DNA of 28,265 nucleotides from an uncultured Muribaculaceae bacterium. GTDB lineage: Bacteria; Bacteroidota; Bacteroidia; Bacteroidales; Muribaculaceae. The stretch's first letter is position 1, and every line of letters begins with the position of its first letter. Both the position numbers and the translations under genes were made by a program. Location: NCBI GenBank assembly GCA_910583525.1, contig CAJTXL010000033.1:1-28265 (forward strand), written 5' to 3'. The notes beneath the pieces were generated by a model. That model had not been told where the DNA came from, ran no database searches, and saw only the letters and a list, made by a program, of their open reading frames with translations. Below, piece after piece: positions 1 to 8,967 of this stretch.

Positions 1-11
1 TTAGATACTTT

Positions 12-66
12 CGCTCGGCAAATTGCAAATAAATTTGCATTTGCGCTCGACTTATTCGTATCTTTG
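12..66 (+). promoter_or_regulatory. Promoter of the ECF sigma gene, embedded in a palindrome
   Basis: A Bacteroidota-type promoter can be read here: TTTG at 34-37, a 21-base spacer and TATCTTTG at 59-66, which fits the -33/-7 consensus TTTG-N19-21-TAnnTTTG. The -33 box lies inside the perfect inverted repeat GCAAAT-AA-ATTTGC at 25-38. Two direct copies of CGCTCG (12-17 and 44-49) flank that palindrome, 32 bases apart. Transcription would start near 73, giving a leader of about 28 bases before the ATG at 101. The palindrome may be a regulator site; that is inference. Confidence 0.7.
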
Positions 67-100
67 CAGCGTCGGTTATAATTATAGCCGGCGCTTATTT

Positions 101-688
101 ATGTCTGCCTCCAATTCTCCCATAGAAATAATAGAGCGACTGTTCTCGAAACGTCGGCAATTCGAGCGTTTCGCCATGCTCTATATCCACAATGCCCACC
201 TTGTGCAGGACATTGTGTCGGAAAGCTATGCCTACATATGGGAGCACCGCGACAGTATAGACCTCGACGACAACGTCGAAGCATATATGTTCAACGTTGT
301 CAAGCACCGCTGCCTCGACCATCTCAGCCATGAACTTGTGCGCCGAAATGCCGAGGAGCGCATGCTCGACGACGCACGTTGGCAGCTCGAAATGGATATT
401 GCGACCCTCAAGGCTTTCGACCCTTTGTGGCTATACGACAGCGATGTGAGGGCGTGCATAAAACAGGCTCTCGACAGTCTCCCCTCAAAAACACGGCGCA
501 TATTCCTTCTGAGCAGAATAGAACACAAAACATATAGAGAAATCGCCGAAATCGAAGGTCTGTCGGTTAAAAGCGTCGAATTCCACGTTTCAAAAGCACT
601 GAAGACGCTGCGCGCCGACCTCGGCGACTACTACATAGTACTTCTTCTGCTGTTGGCCGACACCGGCAGTTCAGTCATGGCCGGGTAG
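101..688 (+). CDS. ECF-type RNA polymerase sigma-70 factor
   Basis: This encodes a 195-residue extracytoplasmic-function sigma factor that would direct RNA polymerase to the promoter of a target operon. Region 2 covers roughly residues 5-75. Region 4 lies near residues 125-175, with the motif LPSKTRRIFLLSR and the helix-turn-helix stretch YREIAEIEGLSVKSVEFHVSKA, typical of the Bacteroides ECF sigmas paired with FecR. I chose the ATG at 101 because the alternative upstream TTG start at 23 lies inside the promoter and would add a non-conserved tail. The FecR anti-sigma gene and an STN-containing SusC follow, which is the standard three-part trans-envelope signalling arrangement. The C-terminus carries a short hydrophobic stretch (IVLLLLLADTG) after region 4 whose meaning is unclear. 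The family is clear; the target promoter is not identified. Confidence 0.9.
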   Translation: MSASNSPIEIIERLFSKRRQFERFAMLYIHNAHLVQDIVSESYAYIWEHRDSIDLDDNVEAYMFNVVKHRCLDHLSHELVRRNAEERMLDDARWQLEMDIATLKAFDPLWLYDSDVRACIKQALDSLPSKTRRIFLLSRIEHKTYREIAEIEGLSVKSVEFHVSKALKTLRADLGDYYIVLLLLLADTGSSVMAG

Positions 689-834
689 GCATCCAAAACT
701 CCAAAAAAAACTATCGGAACACTATTTTTCTAAAAAAATCTTCTTTTTCCAAAATATTTCTTTAGGGTGGCGGCATCCTAAACCGCTTAACGTGTACAAG
801 CGGAAAAAACATCACATTTTCCACCGCCTCCACC
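689..834 (+). other. Sigma-FecR intergenic spacer with small inverted repeat
   Basis: This 146-base AT-rich gap separates the sigma and anti-sigma genes. It has oligo-T and oligo-A runs (about 720-760) and a short inverted repeat, TTTAGG...CCTAAA, around 761-782. I see no consensus TTTG/TAnnTTTG promoter. It could hold a separate fecR promoter or a weak attenuator, but the sequence alone does not settle this. Confidence 0.35.
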
Positions 835-1806
835 ATGAAAAAAGACATATTATACCGCCTTTTTGCAAATAAAGCCACCGATGCCGAGCGCAGCAGCGTC
901 CGTGCCTGGGTCGAAGCGTCCGAAGAAAACCGTCGCACATACATGGACGAACGCAAATTCTTCGACACGGCATCGATGCTCGCCGACACGTTCTGCGACG
1001 ATTTCACCGAAAACCGTCGAGTATGGTTTTTCAGAAAATGGGCCGGAAGAGCTGCGGCAGCAGTCGCCATCGTGGCTCTGACCCTTGGAGCCGAAAGGTT
1101 GGCACACACATACGCCGAGCCTGAAAATCTGCCGATGCAGCAGCTGAACGTTCCGCCGGGACAACGCCTCAACGTAGTGCTCGCCGACGGCACCAGCGTA
1201 TGGCTCAACTCAAACAGCTCAATGAAATTTCCGGGCGCTTTCGTCGGGAAAAAGCGTACGGTCGAAATCGACGGCGAAGCCTTCTTCGCTGTCGCGAAAG
1301 ATACAGAGCACCCATTCTCCGTATCAACATGCCGTGGCGAAATCGAAGTGACAGGAACAAAGTTCAATGTCGATGCCTACAGCACCGGCAACGACTTCGT
1401 GATAGAACTCGTGGAGGGCGGCGTAAATTTCTCCGACGGCGTTCATACCACCGGCATGACACCCGGACAGAAGCTTATGGTAACATCCGACGGTAATATA
1501 AATGTAGGCATGAGCACAGCATCTCCGTCCGAATGGATTTCGGGCATAGTAAGTTTCCAAGAGTTGCCGATGCAACAAATCATGGAAAAATTCGAAAAAT
1601 ACTACGGCATCGAAATCGAGATGCCGAAGCAGTTCAGCTGCGACGAACAATTCAGCGGCAAGTTCTATATCGACGACGGCATCGAACATGCCCTCGACGT
1701 GTTGCGGCGCGACATCAAATTCAGCTACACTTCTGATAAAGACAAACGTTTCATTGCCATAACACCCGAGCAGCCTACTCCCGGCGGCAAAAGACGTCAT
1801 TCATAG
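835..1806 (+). CDS. FecR family anti-sigma factor
   Basis: This is a 323-residue inner-membrane anti-sigma regulator. Residues 1-65 form a cytoplasmic sigma-binding region (ILYRLFANKATDAERSSV...). One membrane segment follows near residues 68-86, rich in Ala and Val. The periplasmic FecR domain covers about 103-200 and includes the hallmark stretches PPGQRLNVVLADGTSVWLNS and GEAFFAVAKD. A DUF4974-type domain lies at about 238-310 (SFQELPMQQIMEKFEKYYGI). In this family the periplasmic part reads the STN domain of the partner SusC receptor and releases or activates the sigma factor. The order sigma, FecR, STN-SusC in this window fits that model. Full length; no anomalies seen. Confidence 0.92.
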   Translation: MKKDILYRLFANKATDAERSSVRAWVEASEENRRTYMDERKFFDTASMLADTFCDDFTENRRVWFFRKWAGRAAAAVAIVALTLGAERLAHTYAEPENLPMQQLNVPPGQRLNVVLADGTSVWLNSNSSMKFPGAFVGKKRTVEIDGEAFFAVAKDTEHPFSVSTCRGEIEVTGTKFNVDAYSTGNDFVIELVEGGVNFSDGVHTTGMTPGQKLMVTSDGNINVGMSTASPSEWISGIVSFQELPMQQIMEKFEKYYGIEIEMPKQFSCDEQFSGKFYIDDGIEHALDVLRRDIKFSYTSDKDKRFIAITPEQPTPGGKRRHS

Positions 1807-1863
1807 AACCCGAATAATCAACCTATTTCTAATACCAACATCCTAACCAACCATTGCATTTTT

Positions 1864-4800
1864 ATGAATTCCAAACATGAGGTATGGCTCTCGCCATCTC
1901 CCAAAGGAGCCAATTATCTATTGAAATGCGTGATGCTGGCTTTGTTGGGCCTCATCTGCGGGCTGCACGCCCCGGAGGCCTATGCTGCAAAAGTTAAATC
2001 GCAGACAGTCACCATCACCGTAAACGACCAGCCGCTCAAAAGCGTGCTACCGCTTATCGAAAAGCAGACGGGCTATCTGTTTGTTGTCAACAGCAATGTC
2101 GACACAGATACGAAAGTCAGCGTAAGCGCCCAAAACAAGCCCGTAAAAGAAGTGCTCGACAAAATGTTCAACGGCAAAGATATATTCTACGCCATCGAAG
2201 GACACAACATTGTATTGTCGAAAAACAAACATCTTGCCGCACAGGCCGAAGCGCCCGACGGCAAAAACATCACCACTATAAGCGGTACCGTCTATGAACC
2301 CGAAGGCGAACCGGCCATAGGCGCCAGCGTGCGTGTCAAAGGCATGCAGGGCGGCGTCGCCACCGATGTCGACGGCAAATTCACCCTCAAAGGCAAGTTC
2401 TCCTCGTCACAGCAGCTCGAAGTGTCGTATGTGGGCATGAAAACCGCATCGATGAAAATCGGCTCAGGCAAAGACCTTGTCATCAACCTTACTTCCGACG
2501 CCAACGTGCTCAACGAAGTGGTAGCAGTGGGCTACGGCACACAGAAACGCGTAAACCTTACCGGCGCAGTTTCGACCGTTGACGTAGGCAAACAACTTGA
2601 CAGCCGTCCTATATCACAAGTAACCAACGCGCTACAAGGTTCCGTGCCGGGTCTTACCGTCCATACAGCAAACGGCCGTCCCGGAGCAAAATCGACAATA
2701 GCCATCCGTGCTGCAGGCGGTTCGATAAACGGCACCACCGAACCACTTATCCTCGTAGACAATGTCGAAGTAACCGACCTCAGCCGCATAAACCCTGACG
2801 ATATCGAAAACATATCAGTGCTCAAAGATGCCGCATCGGCATCAATCTACGGTGTACGCGGTGCTTTCGGCGTTATACTTATCACCACAAAACAAGCCAA
2901 ACAAGGCGAGAAATTCACAATAAGTTACTCCGACAACTTCGCATGGCGAAAACCGACTGTTAAACCTGAACTCGCAATCGGGTCTGAAGGCGCCACGCTC
3001 GCACTTTTAAGCGTTGAACGTTCAAAAGGAGTAAAGTCGGTGTTGACCGACAACAACATGTACTTCGACTGGAATACTGTCGAACGAATGAAAGAATGGG
3101 AACGCGTATACGGCAGCTATAACCTTTCGCCCGAATTGGTCGAAGGCCGCGACTTCGAGAAGCTTAACGGTTATCTCCAATTCTACCGCAGCTGGGACCC
3201 CTACAGCGAAATGATGAAAAGCTCTTCATTCATGCAGAGCCACAACTTCGCAATTAGCGGAAGCTCCGGCAAAACATCGTATAACGTCGGCCTCGGTTAC
3301 CTCGGAAACTCCGGCATGATTAAAGTAAACAATGAAAAAGAACAGCGCTACAACGTCAATTTCGGCACCAAGAGTCAACTTAAAGACTGGTTTGAGTTCC
3401 ACACCCGTCTTATGTACACGCGCACTGACAACGAAACACCTTTTAAGTTCGGAAGCTCAGCCTATGATGAGTTCTACTATCTCTACCGTTGGCCGGCAAC
3501 CTACCCCTACGGCACATACAACGGTAAGCCTATCCGCAACTCCATCACCGAGCGCGCACAAGCCAATCGCAACAAAACCAGTGAAAACTGGATGCGCCTC
3601 GGCCTTGGTTTCAGCCTCAACCTCTACAAGGGCCTCACTCTTGAAGCCGACTATACTTTCACGCATGTCGACAGATACACTCAGACCAACGGCGGCAAAG
3701 TCTACGGCTACGACTTCTGGAACAACATATGGGATTATACCTCATGGACTGCTTCGACAGATGATTTCTCAAGCAAAGTAAGCGACTTTTCAGACTATCA
3801 TGTGCTAAACGCACTGATACGCTACAAATACGAAAGCGAACGCATAGGCAACTTCGGGGCTTTTGCCGGCGCAAACATTGAGAGCACCAACGCCTATGGC
3901 AACAGCTCCAAGCAGCTTGGCCTACTCGCCATAGAGCGTCCTGAAATCTCTCTCTCCACAGGTGAGATGACCGCAGGCTCGTACAATAACAAATACAATA
4001 TCGCAGGTTTCTTCGCTCGCCTCAACTACGACTGGGGCGGACGCTATCTCCTCGAAGCCAACTTCCGCTACGACGGCTCTTCAAAATTTCCGAAAGGAAA
4101 ACGTTGGACTGCCCTGCCCTCTTTCTCCGCCGGTTGGATTGTGTCGAACGAGAAGTTTATGGAAAGCCTAAGTCCGACACTCTCGTTCCTTAAAATACGC
4201 GCATCGTGGGGTAAACTCGGCTCCGACCGCGTTAGCAACGGACTTTTCCTTGCCACAATGGGACTTAGCGAAAGCGCATGGATTATGGGCGAAAACGGTG
4301 CATGGACGCTCGGCCTGCCGAAAGCACTCGCAAACGGCTTCACATGGGAGAAAATCGAGACCACCGACATCGGTTTTGACCTGCGCTTGTTCAACAACCG
4401 CTTCGGCGTGTCGTTCGACTGGTACAACCGCAAGACGACCGACCTCATCAACACAGGCGCATCGCTGCCCTCGACTTTCGGACAGACGCCACCTATGACC
4501 AACTACGGCCATCTCAACACAAAAGGTTGGGAAATTGCAGTCGATTTCCATCATAACTTCTCTTTCGGCCTCGGAGTGAATGTTTCGGCCAACCTCAGCG
4601 ATGCTGTCGGTAAATACAGCAACGTGAACCCCAACGAACGCCGTTGCGATTATGCCTACAACGGCAAGACTTTCGGCGAAATATGGGGCTATGAAACCGA
4701 CCGCCTCTTCACCAAAGACGATTTCACCTACGACGAAGCCGGCAACATCACCGGCTATGCCGAAGGCGTGGCTTCGCAGCAGTACCTCGTCGACAAATAT

Positions 4801-5445
4801 GCACAGACCTCGTTCCAGTTCGGACCCGGCGACGTGAAATATAAAGACCTCAACGGCGACGGCGTAATCAATGTAGGCAAAACCGACACCCCGACAATCG
4901 ATGACCCGGGCGACTGGAAAGTTATAGGCAACTCCACACCACGTTTCCAATACGGCGCTCGCCTCGACCTCACATACAAAGGCTTCGATGCCGGCATCTT
5001 CTTCCAGGGCGTTGGCAAACGCGAAATATGGGGCACAGGCCAACTCGTGAACCCGAGCTTCCACTACGGCGAAGCATACTACAAGCACCACATGGACTAT
5101 TGGACGGAAGAAAACACCAACGCATTCTATCCGCGCCCCTATGCACTCAACTACCGCAGCGAAAGCCCCAACTTCAAGCGTCAGACACGCTATCTGCTAA
5201 ACATGGCATACTGCCGCATCAAAAACCTCACGGTGGGCTACTCTCTGCCGCAAAGCGTGCTCAGCAAACTGCAGCTCTCAAAACTGCGCATCTACGCATC
5301 GTTTGAAAACCTGCACACATGGGACCACCTCAACGGAGTGCCCATCGACCCCGAAATGACCGTAACTACAGGCGACGGCGGTTACATTGGCCGCAGCTAT
5401 CCTTTCTCAAAAGAGTACTCTTTCGGTCTCCAAATCACTTTCTAA
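1864..5445 (+). CDS. SusC/RagA-family TonB-dependent receptor with STN signalling domain
   Basis: This 1193-residue outer-membrane receptor is expected to import oligomeric substrate with its SusD partner, energised by TonB. After a long N-terminal export signal (hydrophobic core about 20-35), an STN (secretin/TonB short N-terminal) domain covers about 45-122, for contact with FecR. A carboxypeptidase-regulatory-like domain lies at about 138-210 (ISGTVYEPEGEPAIGASVRVKG). The SusC-type plug lies at about 215-345 (LNEVVAVGYGTQKR; ILITTKQ). The rest is a 22-stranded-type barrel ending in ...SFGLQITF, with the usual terminal Phe. The STN domain marks it as transcription-coupled. The substrate cannot be read from the sequence. 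SusD follows after 22 bases. The ATG at 1864 gives the complete signal peptide. Confidence 0.95.
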   Translation: MNSKHEVWLSPSPKGANYLLKCVMLALLGLICGLHAPEAYAAKVKSQTVTITVNDQPLKSVLPLIEKQTGYLFVVNSNVDTDTKVSVSAQNKPVKEVLDKMFNGKDIFYAIEGHNIVLSKNKHLAAQAEAPDGKNITTISGTVYEPEGEPAIGASVRVKGMQGGVATDVDGKFTLKGKFSSSQQLEVSYVGMKTASMKIGSGKDLVINLTSDANVLNEVVAVGYGTQKRVNLTGAVSTVDVGKQLDSRPISQVTNALQGSVPGLTVHTANGRPGAKSTIAIRAAGGSINGTTEPLILVDNVEVTDLSRINPDDIENISVLKDAASASIYGVRGAFGVILITTKQAKQGEKFTISYSDNFAWRKPTVKPELAIGSEGATLALLSVERSKGVKSVLTDNNMYFDWNTVERMKEWERVYGSYNLSPELVEGRDFEKLNGYLQFYRSWDPYSEMMKSSSFMQSHNFAISGSSGKTSYNVGLGYLGNSGMIKVNNEKEQRYNVNFGTKSQLKDWFEFHTRLMYTRTDNETPFKFGSSAYDEFYYLYRWPATYPYGTYNGKPIRNSITERAQANRNKTSENWMRLGLGFSLNLYKGLTLEADYTFTHVDRYTQTNGGKVYGYDFWNNIWDYTSWTASTDDFSSKVSDFSDYHVLNALIRYKYESERIGNFGAFAGANIESTNAYGNSSKQLGLLAIERPEISLSTGEMTAGSYNNKYNIAGFFARLNYDWGGRYLLEANFRYDGSSKFPKGKRWTALPSFSAGWIVSNEKFMESLSPTLSFLKIRASWGKLGSDRVSNGLFLATMGLSESAWIMGENGAWTLGLPKALANGFTWEKIETTDIGFDLRLFNNRFGVSFDWYNRKTTDLINTGASLPSTFGQTPPMTNYGHLNTKGWEIAVDFHHNFSFGLGVNVSANLSDAVGKYSNVNPNERRCDYAYNGKTFGEIWGYETDRLFTKDDFTYDEAGNITGYAEGVASQQYLVDKYAQTSFQFGPGDVKYKDLNGDGVINVGKTDTPTIDDPGDWKVIGNSTPRFQYGARLDLTYKGFDAGIFFQGVGKREIWGTGQLVNPSFHYGEAYYKHHMDYWTEENTNAFYPRPYALNYRSESPNFKRQTRYLLNMAYCRIKNLTVGYSLPQSVLSKLQLSKLRIYASFENLHTWDHLNGVPIDPEMTVTTGDGGYIGRSYPFSKEYSFGLQITF

Positions 5446-5467
5446 ACTCCTCTTATAGAATACAGAC

Positions 5468-7183
5468 ATGAAATTACACAACATACTGATACTCGCTGCG
5501 GCATTCGGCCTTTCGCTCGCTTCGTGCGACGACTTCCTCGATGTCACACCCGTCGACAACATCGAAGACGGTGACTACTGGCAAACCGAAGACCATATCC
5601 GCATCTACGCCAACGGCTTCTATCCGACCTATTTCACCGGCTATGCCGGCAACTTCGGCTACAACGAAAAGCTGACCGACAATTTCTCCGACGTCATCCA
5701 GGACTCGTGGCCCTATATCGTTGTAAGCGGCTCCGACGGTAACTACACATACTCGCGTGTGCTCCGCGCCAACTACTTCCTATCGGGCGTAGAGCGCGTA
5801 CCGGGTCTCGAAGAGGCCACTCGCAACCACTGGCTCGGCGTGGGGCGTCTGTTCCGCGGCTATGAATATGCCAACATGTCGTTCACATACGGCGACACAC
5901 AATGGTACACCACCCGTATCAACAGCACCGAGCTCGACTCGCTCTACAAGGCACGCGACAGCCGCGACAAAGTGGTGATGCCGCGCGTTATCGCCGACCT
6001 TCGCTTCGCACTCGACAATATCCGCGAAAACGACGGCGACCTGCAAGTGAACAAATACGTGGCCGCAGCCATGATTGCACGTGTCATGCTCCGCGAGGGC
6101 ACATACCTCAAATATCACGGCATCAATCCCGAAATGGGCCGCCAATGCCTCCTGCTGGCAAAGGACGCATGCCTCGCGGTGATGAACTCGGGCAAATACA
6201 CCCTCGCCGACGACTACCACGCCCTGTTCTACAGCGACAAGCTCGAAGGAAACCCCGAGGTAATACTCCGCAAACGCTACATCGACACCAAAGGCGGCCA
6301 CAACGTGCTCAACACAAACTATCTGCTGCCGCAGACCGGACCGAACCGCGACTTTGCCGACGCGTTCCTCTGTGCCGACGGACATCCCGTATATGAAAAA
6401 GACGCGAACTACCGTCCGCTGACCGCCGCCGACTACTTCACCGACCGCGACCCGCGCCTGTCGATGGTAATCCGTCCCGACAAATACTACATCGCCGGCG
6501 AAGACGTTTCAGGCGCAGCCTATTCGCGTTCGGGCTTCTCTCTGTGGAAATACATGGACCCCGAAAAGCAGACAAGCACCGACATCATCTACACGGCCAA
6601 CAACAAAAACGTAACCGACTGTCCGCAGTTCCGCCTCGGCGAAATCCTCGTCAGCTATGCCGAAATATGCTACGAACTCGGCACGCTGTCGCAGGCCGAC
6701 CTCGACAAATCAATCAACGTGCTCCGCGCACGCAAAGGCGTCAACATGCCGGCACTCCAAATCATAGGCGGCCAGCCTGCCGTCGCCGACCAGATTTACG
6801 ACGACCCCATGCGCGACCCCGACGTGCCTTCGATACTGTGGGAAATACGCCGCGAACGCCGCGTCGAACTTGCATTTGAAGGCTCGCGCCTCGATGACCT
6901 CAAACGCTGGAAAAAACTCGCATATCTCTGGAGCGAATATAACGAAAACATCGGCACGGGCGCCTACATAAACCTGACAGACTTCCCCAAAGCAGACCCC
7001 ACAAAAGTGGTGCTTCCGACAGGACAGACCGAAGGCTACCTCGTTGTCACCCCGGCGGCCAACCGCCGTCCGGCACCTCAGGCACACGACTACATCCGCC
7101 CCATACCGGCCGACCAAATCCAGCTGTTCGTGCAGAACGGATATGCCGAAAACCTCAAACAAAACCCCGAATGGGCAAAATAA
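5468..7183 (+). CDS. SusD/RagB-family surface glycan-binding lipoprotein
   Basis: This 571-residue lipoprotein should form the lid on the SusC barrel just upstream and bind substrate at the cell surface. The signal peptide ends in the lipobox LASC, with the lipidated Cys at residue 20 followed by DDFLDV, the standard SusD N-terminus. The opening region (FLDVTPVDNIEDGDYWQTEDHI) and the late stretch PSILWEIRRERRVELAFEGSR followed by LDDLKRW are RagB/SusD hallmarks. The chain ends with YIRPIPADQIQLF..NPEW, typical of the family. The gene lies 22 bases after susC and 19 bases before the next lipoprotein gene, so the three are almost certainly cotranscribed. Binding specificity is not predictable from the sequence. 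Confidence 0.95.
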   Translation: MKLHNILILAAAFGLSLASCDDFLDVTPVDNIEDGDYWQTEDHIRIYANGFYPTYFTGYAGNFGYNEKLTDNFSDVIQDSWPYIVVSGSDGNYTYSRVLRANYFLSGVERVPGLEEATRNHWLGVGRLFRGYEYANMSFTYGDTQWYTTRINSTELDSLYKARDSRDKVVMPRVIADLRFALDNIRENDGDLQVNKYVAAAMIARVMLREGTYLKYHGINPEMGRQCLLLAKDACLAVMNSGKYTLADDYHALFYSDKLEGNPEVILRKRYIDTKGGHNVLNTNYLLPQTGPNRDFADAFLCADGHPVYEKDANYRPLTAADYFTDRDPRLSMVIRPDKYYIAGEDVSGAAYSRSGFSLWKYMDPEKQTSTDIIYTANNKNVTDCPQFRLGEILVSYAEICYELGTLSQADLDKSINVLRARKGVNMPALQIIGGQPAVADQIYDDPMRDPDVPSILWEIRRERRVELAFEGSRLDDLKRWKKLAYLWSEYNENIGTGAYINLTDFPKADPTKVVLPTGQTEGYLVVTPAANRRPAPQAHDYIRPIPADQIQLFVQNGYAENLKQNPEWAK

Positions 7184-7202
7184 TAAACCTTGAACCATAA
7201 TC

Positions 7203-8888
7203 ATGAAAATGTTTAGACATATAGCCCTGCCGCTCTCGGCGGCAATCCTTGCAGCCGGTTTTACCTCCTGCGACGATGACGACAATTACGACAACCCGTC
7301 GGGCGAAACTTTCATCTACGACATCGCCGTCAGCAACGGCGGTTTCTCGGGTGCCGACAACATTGTCGGAGAGGTCGATGAAGAGACCAAGACGCTCACG
7401 TTCACCATACCGGCAGAAACCGACATACAGGCTCTGCGCTTCAACACGAAGCTGTCGCTCGGCGCGTCGCTCGACAAACCCAGCTACGACATCAGCGACG
7501 GCAAGATAGACATCGCCAAGGGTACGACAGACATCACCGTTGTCAACAACATGAACTCGTCGGTCTACCACGCCGTCTTCAACGTGCTTCCGGCAACAGA
7601 GACTCCCGTTGCGGCAAGCATCACATGCCGCGACGACCAAGGCGAACTATGCACCGGCTTCGTAAGCGCCGCAAACCAGACGGTATACCTCAACTGTGAG
7701 AACTCGGCCACGGCCGAAATCGTCAGCGTAGGTCTTATACCGCGCCGCACGCCATATGAGTTCACCGAGCTTCACAACGGCAAGCTCTCGGCCGACAATC
7801 CCGGCCAGCTCAAACTCGACTTCATAGGCCACACGGCTGTCTATGACATCTCCTTCGCCGGAGTGCCCACTTTCGGCGCCGACTTCTCCGAAGCCATCGT
7901 CTACGACTACTCCGCAGCAGCCAATATCTGGAGCGATTTCGCGGCAGAAAACACCCGTTGGGCACAATTCGACGGTGAAAACCTGTTCATACTCTCACGG
8001 GAAGGCGGCACAAACCCGTCTATCATAAAATGGGACGACGCCAAAGCCGGCAGCCCCGTAAGCCGTCCGCTCGACAAGACAGGCCTCGGCGGCGGAACAT
8101 TCGACGTCAGCGCCGGAGGCATAGCGCACGGACACTTCTATGCCTGCAACCTATCGACGGGTCTTGCAGAGACGGCTCCGCTCAAAGTGTACCACTGGGC
8201 CGACGAAAACGCCACTTGCGAGACAGTGCTCGAATTCCCCGGTTCTGAGGAAGTGAAAGGCCGCTGGGGCGACAACATGAGCGTCACCCTCGACGAAGCA
8301 GGCAACGGCTATCTGTGGTTCTTCGACCACGCACAAGGCGCTTCGGCAGCACGCTTCCGTGTTGAAAACTTCAACACAGTAACCGCTGAACCCGAAATTG
8401 TCAAAACGCCTTACGGTGTAGCATACTATGCGGCCCTCAACCCCGTAATCGGCGAAGAAGGCCTCTACACTCTCACCTCGGGTTACCAACAGACGATACT
8501 CCTTGTTGACATCGACCTGCAACTGCTCAACCGCATCGAGCCGAAAGAAGGCTGCGAATATCCTCTCAAAGGCGATGAAGACGCACGCGTAATCAACTAT
8601 TGCGGCGAACGCTACATGCTTGCCACAAACTATTACGGCTGGGGTAGCGAACGGACGCAGACACTGCATCTGTTCGACATTTCGTCGGGCATGGACACCA
8701 AGATGGCATTCACCGACTTCAGTGCCGGAGACCATCCCCTCACATGGAGCTACGACCTCAAAGGCGGCAAATGCTCGGCTTATTCGGCAAACACCGGCGC
8801 CGCAATCGGCCCCGACGGCGAACTCCGTCTGATGGCAGCGGCCCCACGAGCCGGATTCATCCTCGTAGAGGTTCCCAAGAAAAAATAA
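7203..8888 (+). CDS. Surface lipoprotein, DUF4623-like (SusE/F-position), Ig-like plus propeller-like
   Basis: This is a 561-residue lipoprotein in the position normally held by SusE/SusF-type proteins. The signal peptide ends with GFTSC (Cys at residue 23). The following DDDD matches the acidic lipoprotein export signal that sends Bacteroidota lipoproteins to the outer face of the outer membrane. Residues 35-135 look like a bacterial Ig-like beta domain. Residues about 220-555 show repeated beta segments (LFILSREGG, GHFYACNLSTG, GNGYLWFFDHA), suggesting a beta-propeller. The overall layout resembles the DUF4623 family; I assign that from memory of the family and hold it tentatively. No catalytic motif is visible. 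A hairpin lies directly after the stop. It probably helps bind or present substrate. Confidence 0.75.
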   Translation: MKMFRHIALPLSAAILAAGFTSCDDDDNYDNPSGETFIYDIAVSNGGFSGADNIVGEVDEETKTLTFTIPAETDIQALRFNTKLSLGASLDKPSYDISDGKIDIAKGTTDITVVNNMNSSVYHAVFNVLPATETPVAASITCRDDQGELCTGFVSAANQTVYLNCENSATAEIVSVGLIPRRTPYEFTELHNGKLSADNPGQLKLDFIGHTAVYDISFAGVPTFGADFSEAIVYDYSAAANIWSDFAAENTRWAQFDGENLFILSREGGTNPSIIKWDDAKAGSPVSRPLDKTGLGGGTFDVSAGGIAHGHFYACNLSTGLAETAPLKVYHWADENATCETVLEFPGSEEVKGRWGDNMSVTLDEAGNGYLWFFDHAQGASAARFRVENFNTVTAEPEIVKTPYGVAYYAALNPVIGEEGLYTLTSGYQQTILLVDIDLQLLNRIEPKEGCEYPLKGDEDARVINYCGERYMLATNYYGWGSERTQTLHLFDISSGMDTKMAFTDFSAGDHPLTWSYDLKGGKCSAYSANTGAAIGPDGELRLMAAAPRAGFILVEVPKKK

Positions 8889-8894
8889 ATAACC

Positions 8895-8927
8895 GCAGGG
8901 ATGCGGCCGGAGAAGCCGCATCCCTGC
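8895..8927 (+). terminator. Strong hairpin after the DUF4623-like gene
   Basis: This is a perfect 13-bp stem, GCAGGGATGCGGC (8895-8907) against GCCGCATCCCTGC (8915-8927), with a 7-base loop. There is no proper T-run after it (CTTAAAAC), so it may act as a 3'-end stabiliser or partial attenuator rather than a full terminator. No consensus promoter is visible between it and the amidase start at 8968, which favours partial read-through. Confidence 0.6.
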
Positions 8928-8967
8928 TTAAAACTCATCTAAAAAGACAAAACCATATCTCGATACA

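Noticed and set aside
4168..5091. Minus-strand open frame (307 codons) inside the susC gene
   Set aside because: It is a shadow of the SusC barrel region, with odd composition and no domain.
8151..8921. Minus-strand open frame (256 codons) opposite the DUF4623-like gene
   Set aside because: It starts in the intergenic hairpin and has no family pattern; the plus strand has a lipoprotein signal and beta repeats.
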